Source of the DNA: an uncultured Eubacterium sp. | GTDB lineage: Bacteria > Bacillota > Clostridia > Lachnospirales > Lachnospiraceae | Reading direction: 5' to 3' | Assembly: GCA_904502145.1 (NCBI GenBank) | Contig: CAJGDH010000009.1 | Location: 1 to 19,152, forward strand | DNA: 19,152 bases | In this document: positions 13,666 through 19,152 of the stretch, in pieces | How the letters are laid out: every line of letters begins with the position of its first letter | Position numbering within the stretch: position 1 is the stretch's first letter | Translations under genes and position numbers: made by a program | Notes under the pieces: generated by a model | What the model was told of the DNA's origin: nothing | The model's input: only the letters and a program-made list of their open reading frames with translations | Database searches by the model: none

Positions 13666-14583
13666 ATGCTGGAATTATGTTTGCTTGGCTGTGGAGGAAT
13701 GATGCCCCTGCCTTACCGCAGGCTGACCTCCCTGATGGCAAGATACAACGGCAGCAGTATTTTGATCGACTGCGGGGAAGGAACACAGATCGGGATCAAG
13801 CAGAAGGGGTGGAGTTTTAAACCCATCGATGTCATCTGCTTTACCCACTATCACGCGGACCACATCAGCGGCCTGCCCGGACTTCTGCTCACCATGGGCA
13901 ATGCGGACCGGACGGACCCTGTGCTGATGATCGGGCCAAAAGGACTGGAATATGTGGTGAACTCCCTGCGGGTGATCGCTCCGGATCTCCCCTTTCCCAT
14001 CCGTTTTCATGAGCTGGAGGAGAAGGAGGAGTCCATCGATATGGGCGACTACCGGATTGAAGCCTTCCATGTCAACCACAACGTCTCCTGCTACGGATAT
14101 GCCCTCTGCATAGACAGGGCAGGCCGTTTTGACGTGGACCGGGCCAGGGAGAACCAGATCCCCATGAAGTTCTGGAGCCGCCTGCAGAAGGGGGAGACCA
14201 TCGAGACGCCGGAGGGGACCTACACCAGTGACATGGTCCTGGGGCCGGCCCGGAAGGGTCTCAAATGTGTCTATACGACGGATACCCGGCCGGCCAAACT
14301 GATCTACCGGTACGCAAAGGATGCCGATCTCTTCGTCTGCGAGGGGATGTACGGCAATATGGAAAAGAAGGAAAAGGCTATGTCCAACCGCCACATGATG
14401 ATGAACGAGGCGGCGAAGATCGCCGGAAAATCCCAGGTAAAAAGGCTGTGGCTTACCCATTACAGCCCGTCCCTGGCCCATCCGGAGGAATACCTGAACG
14501 GCATCCGGGAGATCTTTCCCGCGGCTGAACTGGGTAAAGACGGCAAGAGCCTGACCCTTCAGTTTGAGGACCGGGCAGAGTAG
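13666..14583 (+). CDS. rnz: RNase Z-like metallo-beta-lactamase-fold hydrolase
   Basis: This 305-residue protein resembles ribonuclease Z, the zinc endonuclease that removes 3' trailers from tRNA precursors. The metal-binding motif THYHADH at 60-66 (His61, His63, Asp65, His66) is complete. Later ligands are the expected His138 (VNHNVSCYGY), Asp206 (TTDTRP) and His265 (LTHYSPS). GEGTQIGIKQ near 38-47 is also characteristic of tRNase Z. It sits between rimI and tsaD, so a tRNA-related job fits the context. An AGAGGA-like site lies about six bases upstream of the ATG. Other hydrolases of the same fold are possible, but the motif set favours RNase Z. The stop codon lies 20 bases before the tsaD start. 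Confidence 0.87.
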   Translation: MLELCLLGCGGMMPLPYRRLTSLMARYNGSSILIDCGEGTQIGIKQKGWSFKPIDVICFTHYHADHISGLPGLLLTMGNADRTDPVLMIGPKGLEYVVNSLRVIAPDLPFPIRFHELEEKEESIDMGDYRIEAFHVNHNVSCYGYALCIDRAGRFDVDRARENQIPMKFWSRLQKGETIETPEGTYTSDMVLGPARKGLKCVYTTDTRPAKLIYRYAKDADLFVCEGMYGNMEKKEKAMSNRHMMMNEAAKIAGKSQVKRLWLTHYSPSLAHPEEYLNGIREIFPAAELGKDGKSLTLQFEDRAE

Positions 14584-14603
14584 TGCCGGGTCATGGAGGA
14601 ACT

Positions 14604-15641
14604 ATGGAAGAAAAGAATAAGGATGTTCTCATCCTTGCCATCGAGACTTCCTGTGATGAGACAGCGGCAGCTGTGGTGAAGAACGGACGGGAGATCCTCT
14701 CCAACGTCATCTACACCCAGATCCGGCTGCATACCGTATTCGGCGGTGTCGTGCCTGAGATCGCTTCAAGAAAACACATAGAGAAGATCAATCCCGTGAT
14801 CGAGACGGCACTGAAAGAAGCGGGGGTTACCCTGGAAGAAATCGATGCGGTTGCCGTCACCTACGGACCGGGGCTGATCGGGGCCCTGCTGGTGGGCGTG
14901 GCTGAGGCCAAGGCCATCGCTTACGCCGCCGGAAAAGCCCTCATCGGCGTCCATCACATCGAAGGACATATCAATGCAAATTATATAGAACATAAAGATC
15001 TGGAACCACCGTTTTTATGCCTGGTGGCTTCCGGCGGACATTCCCACCTGGTCCTGGTGAAGGATTACGGGAAATATGAGATCATCGGAAGGACCAGGGA
15101 CGACGCGGCGGGAGAAGCCTTTGACAAGGTGGCCAGAGCCATCGGCCTGGGTTACCCCGGCGGGCCGAAGATCGACAAACTGGCCAGGGAAGGAGATAAA
15201 TACGCCATACCCTTCCCCAGGGCAAAAATCTCGGACAACCCGGATGATTTCAGTTTCAGCGGCATGAAATCAGCTGTCCTTAACTATCTGAACCAGTGTC
15301 AGATGAAAGGGATCGAAGTCAACCGGGCTGACGTGGCGGCATCCTTCCAGCAGGCGGTGATCGATGTGCTCACCGAGCACACCATCCAGGCTGCGAAACG
15401 GATCGGCATCGACAAGGTGGCCATCGCCGGGGGAGTGGCAGCCAATTCCACCCTCCGCGCACAGATGGAGGAGGCCTGCAGAAAGAACCGCCTGACCTTC
15501 TATCATCCGTCCCCTGTCTACTGTACGGACAATGCCGCCATGATCGGCACTGCCGGCTATTATGAATATATGGCCGGTGTCAGGGACGGATGGAATCTGA
15601 ATGCCGTGGCAAACCTGAAGATCGGGGAAAGGAAAAAATAA
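14604..15641 (+). CDS. tsaD: tRNA N6-adenosine threonylcarbamoyltransferase TsaD
   Basis: TsaD is the catalytic subunit that moves the threonylcarbamoyl group from TC-AMP (made by TsaC/YwlC, not in this window) to A37 of tRNA. The 345 residues open with ILAIETSCDETAAAVV. They hold the metal site HIEGH at 118-122, SGGHSHLV at 143-150 and GRTRDDAAGEAFDK at 162-175. The final signature AGGVAANSTLR starts at 275, and CTDNAAMI near 307-314 includes the conserved Asp309. The ATG at 14604 is chosen because GGAGG (14595-14599) precedes it. A GTG at 14583 in the same frame would add seven residues, overlaps the rnz stop and has no ribosome site. Confidence 0.97.
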   Translation: MEEKNKDVLILAIETSCDETAAAVVKNGREILSNVIYTQIRLHTVFGGVVPEIASRKHIEKINPVIETALKEAGVTLEEIDAVAVTYGPGLIGALLVGVAEAKAIAYAAGKALIGVHHIEGHINANYIEHKDLEPPFLCLVASGGHSHLVLVKDYGKYEIIGRTRDDAAGEAFDKVARAIGLGYPGGPKIDKLAREGDKYAIPFPRAKISDNPDDFSFSGMKSAVLNYLNQCQMKGIEVNRADVAASFQQAVIDVLTEHTIQAAKRIGIDKVAIAGGVAANSTLRAQMEEACRKNRLTFYHPSPVYCTDNAAMIGTAGYYEYMAGVRDGWNLNAVANLKIGERKK

Positions 15642-15675
15642 GCTCAGAAAAAGAATAAGCTTAGGACAGGATAAG

Positions 15676-16389
15676 ATGGATCAGATGAGAACGATCGCCC
15701 TCATGATGGCCGCCGGAAAAGGCAGCCGGATGAAGGCAGACAGAAATAAGATATATCTGGAGCTTTGCGGGAAACCGGTGCTGTATTACGCACTGAAGGC
15801 CTATGAAGAGAGTGAGATCGGGGAGATCATACTGGTGGTCAGCCCCGGTGACGAAGACTATGTAAGGAAAGAAATCGTAGAAAAATACGGATTCACCAAG
15901 GTGACCGGGATCGTTCCCGGAGGCCGGGAGAGGTTCGAGTCCGTCTATCTTGGCATCCTGGCCTGCCCCCGGGAAGGGGAGGCCTGCCTGCTGATCCATG
16001 ACGGTGCCCGCCCCTTTATCCGTCCCGACCAGATCAATCTCTGCATCCGGGAAACCATAAGATACAAGGCCTGCGCAATGGCCATGCCGGTGAAAGATAC
16101 CATAAGGATCGTCGATGAGGAATGCTTCTCCTTATCCACCCCCAACCGGACACATGTCTGGCAGATGCAGACACCTCAGTGCCTCCTCCTCTCCGAGGGC
16201 AGGAAGGCATATGAGACCATGATGAAATCCGGGGACAAAGATATCACGGATGACGTCATGGTGATGGAGCGCTACGCGGGAAGACGGTCCAAGATGATCC
16301 CGGGAAGCTACGATAATATCAAACTGACCACCCCCGAGGACATGATCATTGGAGAAACCATACTGAACAAGTATTTAGGAGATAAATAA
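15676..16389 (+). CDS. ispD: 2-C-methyl-D-erythritol 4-phosphate cytidylyltransferase IspD
   Basis: IspD makes CDP-methylerythritol from MEP and CTP, the third step of the non-mevalonate isoprenoid pathway. The 237 residues show the nucleotide-binding signature MMAAGKGSRMKADRNKIYLEL (10-30; Lys25 matches the catalytic lysine) and HDGARPFI, equivalent to the family's DAARP segment. VKDTIRIVD and the later ITDDVMVMERYAG also fit. The related ribitol-5-phosphate cytidylyltransferase TarI is similar and cannot be fully excluded, but no teichoic-acid genes are near. It begins 34 bases after tsaD. The last base of its TAA stop is the first base of the next gene's ATG (16389), so the two are translationally coupled. 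Confidence 0.88.
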   Translation: MDQMRTIALMMAAGKGSRMKADRNKIYLELCGKPVLYYALKAYEESEIGEIILVVSPGDEDYVRKEIVEKYGFTKVTGIVPGGRERFESVYLGILACPREGEACLLIHDGARPFIRPDQINLCIRETIRYKACAMAMPVKDTIRIVDEECFSLSTPNRTHVWQMQTPQCLLLSEGRKAYETMMKSGDKDITDDVMVMERYAGRRSKMIPGSYDNIKLTTPEDMIIGETILNKYLGDK

Positions 16390-17951
16390 TGCTTAAAAAA
16401 GGATTAAACCTTGAGGAATCCGTGGAAGATCTCCGCAAGATCTTTCCGGAACTCATGGAAGAAGACACCGGGGAAGAAGAGGATGATGATTCCCCGGAGG
16501 ACGAGGATGAAGATGAGGTTGAGATCGTCGATGATGATGACGACGATGACGAACCGGAGAAAAAAGGTCCGGACTACTGCTCCATCTGCCACCGGACCGA
16601 GTCCCAGGGCGCGACACTGGTCCACATGCCCAATAAGATGTGCATCTGCACCGATTGCATGCAGAAGTCCATCGACTCCTTCAGCAACGGATTTCCGGGG
16701 GGAGGGGTACAGTTCCTGGACCTGTCCAACCTGGATTTCAACAGTCTGAAAAATATGAACCTGGGGGACCTCCTCACGGGGGGAAACCCTGTACAAAAGC
16801 CCAAAAAGGCAAAAAAGAAAAAGAAGAAAAAGAAAGAGAAGGAACAGACTCTGACCCTCAGGAACATCCCGGCTCCCCATCAGATCAAGGCCAGCCTTGA
16901 CGAGTATGTGATCGGCCAGGACTACGCCAAGAAGGTCATGTCCGTCGCAGTCTACAACCATTACAAACGGGTGATCACCAACACCATGGATGAGATCGAG
17001 ATCGATAAATCCAACATGCTGATGATCGGTCCTACCGGTTCAGGCAAGACCCATCTGGTCAAAACACTGGCCAGACTCCTGAATGTTCCCCTCGCCATCT
17101 GTGACGCCACTTCCCTGACGGAGGCCGGCTACATCGGCGACGATGTGGAGAGTGTTCTCTCCAAGCTTCTGGCCAATGCGGACAATGACGTGGATAAGGC
17201 GGAAAGAGGGATCATCTTTATCGATGAGATCGACAAGATCGCCAAGAAGAAGAACACCACCAGCCGTGATGTCAGCGGTGAGTCCGTTCAGCAGGCTTTG
17301 CTTAAGCTGCTGGAAGGCAGTGAGGTGGAGGTGCCGGTGGGCGCAAGTTCCAAGAATGCCATGGTCCCCACCACCATGATGGATACCAGAAACATCCTTT
17401 TTATCTGCGGCGGTGCCTTTCCTGAGCTGGACAAGGTCATCAAGGAGAGACTGAAAAAACAGACTTCCATCGGTTTCCGGGCGGAGCTTAAGGACAAATA
17501 TGACAATGAGGAGGACATTTTCAAATATGTCACTATCGAAGACCTGAGGAAATTCGGGATGATCCCGGAATTCCTGGGAAGGCTTCCCATCCTCTTCACC
17601 CTGAGTCCCCTGTCCAAAGAGATGCTGGTGGACATCCTGAAAGAACCCAAAAACGCGATCCTCAAACAGTACCAGAAACTGCTGGCCCTGGACGAGGTGG
17701 ATCTTCAGTTCGAAGACGGAGCCCTCTATGCCATCGCCGAGAAGGCCATGGAGAAGGATACCGGGGCAAGAGCCCTGAGGGCCATCATCGAACAGTTCAT
17801 GCTGGATATCATGTTCGAGATCCCCAAAGATGACAACATCGGGCGGGTGATCATCACCGAGGACTATATCCGCAATAACGGCCTGCCCGTCATCGAGATG
17901 AGACAGTACCTCCAGCTGAAGCAGAAGGAGGAAGAGAAACAGGCTCAATGA
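16389..17951 (+). CDS. ClpX-like AAA+ unfoldase with acidic and lysine-rich tracts
   Basis: This 520-residue AAA+ protein is clearly of the ClpX family but about 100 residues longer than usual. Residues 1-60 are extremely acidic (a run of aspartates at about 48-54). A zinc-binding domain follows with CSIC (64-67) and CTDC (87-90). A lysine tract (about 139-149) then joins it to the ATPase. The ATPase has Walker A GPTGSGKTH (214-222), pore loop GYIG (247-250; usually GYVG), Walker B IIFIDEID (275-282), arginine finger GRLP near 397 and sensor-2 GAR (459-461). IGF at 361-363 matches the loop that docks on ClpP, so partnership with ClpP is likely. The RKH loop used for tag recognition is absent: the place reads GASSKNAMVPTT. 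No clpP or lon is adjacent. It may be a second, specialised ClpX. Overlaps ispD by one base. Confidence 0.9.
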   Translation: MLKKGLNLEESVEDLRKIFPELMEEDTGEEEDDDSPEDEDEDEVEIVDDDDDDDEPEKKGPDYCSICHRTESQGATLVHMPNKMCICTDCMQKSIDSFSNGFPGGGVQFLDLSNLDFNSLKNMNLGDLLTGGNPVQKPKKAKKKKKKKKEKEQTLTLRNIPAPHQIKASLDEYVIGQDYAKKVMSVAVYNHYKRVITNTMDEIEIDKSNMLMIGPTGSGKTHLVKTLARLLNVPLAICDATSLTEAGYIGDDVESVLSKLLANADNDVDKAERGIIFIDEIDKIAKKKNTTSRDVSGESVQQALLKLLEGSEVEVPVGASSKNAMVPTTMMDTRNILFICGGAFPELDKVIKERLKKQTSIGFRAELKDKYDNEEDIFKYVTIEDLRKFGMIPEFLGRLPILFTLSPLSKEMLVDILKEPKNAILKQYQKLLALDEVDLQFEDGALYAIAEKAMEKDTGARALRAIIEQFMLDIMFEIPKDDNIGRVIITEDYIRNNGLPVIEMRQYLQLKQKEEEKQAQ

Positions 17952-17965
17952 GAAGGGAAAACGAT

Positions 17966-17996
17966 AAATATGTGGGTTTAGCATACATTTTTCCGT
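17966..17996 (+). terminator. Weak possible terminator after the clpX-like gene
   Basis: Bases 17966-17974 can pair with 17982-17990 (one mismatch and one G-T pair), and T's at 17988-17992 follow. The stem is AT-rich and weak. The following 30 bases are also T-rich. It lies 15 bases after the clpX-like stop and before the fbp promoter region, where a terminator would be expected. Confidence 0.3.
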
Positions 17997-18025
17997 ATTG
18001 TTTTTCGCTTTTTCTTGTGTAAGAA

Positions 18026-18031
18026 TATAAT
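18026..18031 (+). promoter_or_regulatory. Probable -10 box of the fbp promoter
   Basis: A perfect TATAAT lies 51 bases upstream of the fbp ATG in the 131-base gap after the clpX-like gene. The matching -35 position is T-rich but is not a good TTGACA, so the promoter may be weak or need an activator. The region between holds no further clear signal. Confidence 0.4.
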
Positions 18032-18082
18032 CAGCTGAAGTTTTGAAACAATTCGTGAACATAAGAATCATGGGGGTTTACA

Positions 18083-19152
18083 ATGGACGAATTATATCTG
18101 AAATATTTAAAGAGCCTGTCGGTTCAGTTTCCCACCATCGCCAAGGCGTCCACGGAGATGATCAACCTGCAGGCCAGACTGAATCTCCCGAAGGAGACAG
18201 AACATTTTGTATCGGATATCCACGGCGAATCCGAACAGTTTCTTCATATTCTGAGAAACGGCTCCGGAGCCATCCGCAACAAGATCGAGGATGTGTTCGG
18301 CAGCACCCTGTCCCAGAAGGATAAAAAGAGCCTGGCAGCCCTGATCTATTATCCGGAACAGAAGGTGGAGCAGATGAAACTCCGCCTATCCAAAGAGGAT
18401 CTTCTGGACTGGTACAAGGTTTCCCTTCACCGCCTGGTTGCGGTATGTAAGGAGAGTTCCGCCAAATACACCAGATCCAGATTACGTAAAAACCTTCCTG
18501 CCGACTACGCCTATATCCTTGAGGAACTCCTCAGTGAGAATAACCGGGTCGTGCAGAAGGAAGAATACTATAATGAGATCTTTGATACCATCATCAGGAT
18601 CAACCGTGCCAAGGAGTTTATCGTGGCCATCTCCACGGCCATCCAGAAGCTGGTCGTCACCAGACTCCACATCATCGGGGACATCTTTGACAGAGGTCCG
18701 GGTCCCCATATCATCATGGACCACCTGATCAAGGACAACGTGGACGTGGATTTCCAGTGGGGAAATCACGATATCGTATGGATGGGAGCTGCCTCCGGTT
18801 CCTGGGTCTGCATCGCAAATGTCATCCGCCTCTGCGCCCGCTACAACAACATGGACGTACTTGAGGACGGATACGGCATCAACCTGCTTCCCCTGGCAAC
18901 CTTTGCCCTGGATACCTACGGGGATGATCCCTGTGACATCTTCCGCGGCAAGACCGAAGTGGAGATCCCGGCCAATGAGATCGCGCTGAACACCAAGATG
19001 CATAAGGCTATCGCCATCCTCCAGTTCAAGCTGGAAGGCCAGGTGATCAGGAAGCATCCGGAATTCAAGATGGAGAAGAGGAACCTTCTTGACAAGATCA
19101 ATTATGAAGACGGTACCATTACCATGAACGGTAAGACTTACGAACTTCTGGA
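18083..19152 (+). CDS. fbp: Class III fructose-1,6-bisphosphatase, 5' part
   Basis: This is the N-terminal 356 codons of a gene that continues past the window; full-length members are around 640-670 residues. The enzyme removes the 1-phosphate from fructose-1,6-bisphosphate in gluconeogenesis, which fits a cell able to grow on lactate. It belongs to the metallophosphatase fold, with VSDIHGE at 44-50 (Asp45, His47), GDIFDRG at 199-205 and GNHD at 227-230. The opening residues DELYLKYLKSLSVQFPTIAKASTEMINLQARL match the class III type found in Firmicutes and are not shared with class I or II enzymes. The ATG at 18083 has GGGGG at 18072-18076 as a modest ribosome site. It is read from an open frame with no stop to the window edge. 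Confidence 0.93.
   Translation, partial: MDELYLKYLKSLSVQFPTIAKASTEMINLQARLNLPKETEHFVSDIHGESEQFLHILRNGSGAIRNKIEDVFGSTLSQKDKKSLAALIYYPEQKVEQMKLRLSKEDLLDWYKVSLHRLVAVCKESSAKYTRSRLRKNLPADYAYILEELLSENNRVVQKEEYYNEIFDTIIRINRAKEFIVAISTAIQKLVVTRLHIIGDIFDRGPGPHIIMDHLIKDNVDVDFQWGNHDIVWMGAASGSWVCIANVIRLCARYNNMDVLEDGYGINLLPLATFALDTYGDDPCDIFRGKTEVEIPANEIALNTKMHKAIAILQFKLEGQVIRKHPEFKMEKRNLLDKINYEDGTITMNGKTYELL

Noticed and set aside
18043..18728. Two + strand frames (93 and 96 codons) over the start of fbp
   Set aside because: They are out-of-frame readings of the fbp gene, whose own frame is open from 18083 to the window end.

Overview
The window looks like chromosomal core DNA from an anaerobic Firmicute, most likely a Lachnospiraceae-type Clostridium. 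This is inferred from the gene order hpf-secA-prfB, the Clostridia-style lactate permease/GlcD pair, the class III fructose-bisphosphatase, AGGAGG ribosome binding sites, and protein sequence style. All 14 genes lie on the + strand. No phage, IS transposase, tRNA, rRNA or CRISPR was seen.

Layout. (1) 28-3927 is a lactate-use locus: an LctP-type permease, a GlcD-type FAD lactate/glycolate dehydrogenase, an intrinsic terminator, then a FadR-type GntR regulator. (2) 3928-4377 is a 450-base intergenic region rich in signals: a cluster of DnaA-box-like nonamers beside an AT-rich stretch, a large imperfect palindrome, a CodY-like site overlapping a second palindrome, a good sigma-A-type promoter and a GC-rich structured leader. 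It leads into the long-form ribosome hibernation factor gene hpf. (3) hpf ends at a strong terminator. A new promoter then drives secA-prfB, with tex closely coupled behind prfB. (4) Directly after the tex stop codon sits a 145-bp element with perfect 13-bp terminal inverted repeats and two nested hairpins. (5) 11332-17951 is a tightly packed run: ycxB-like membrane protein, tsaE, tsaB, rimI, an RNase Z-like gene, tsaD, ispD and an unusual clpX-like gene. Several of these overlap by 1-4 bases. (6) The class III fbp gene begins at 18083 and runs off the end of the window.

How the genes fit together. The first block imports and oxidises lactate under a FadR/LldR-like regulator. The second protects idle ribosomes (HPF), exports protein (SecA), terminates translation at UGA/UAA (RF2) and supports transcription/RNA handling (Tex). 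The third holds three of the genes for the tRNA t6A modification (tsaE, tsaB, tsaD), with a tRNA 3'-end nuclease-like gene between them, the isoprenoid enzyme IspD and a protein unfoldase. Most genes are ordinary housekeeping genes. The less ordinary items are the 145-bp palindromic element after tex, the ClpX-like protein with acidic and lysine tracts and no RKH loop (plus a possible slippery site), the DnaA-box cluster before hpf, and an RF2 gene without the usual programmed frameshift.
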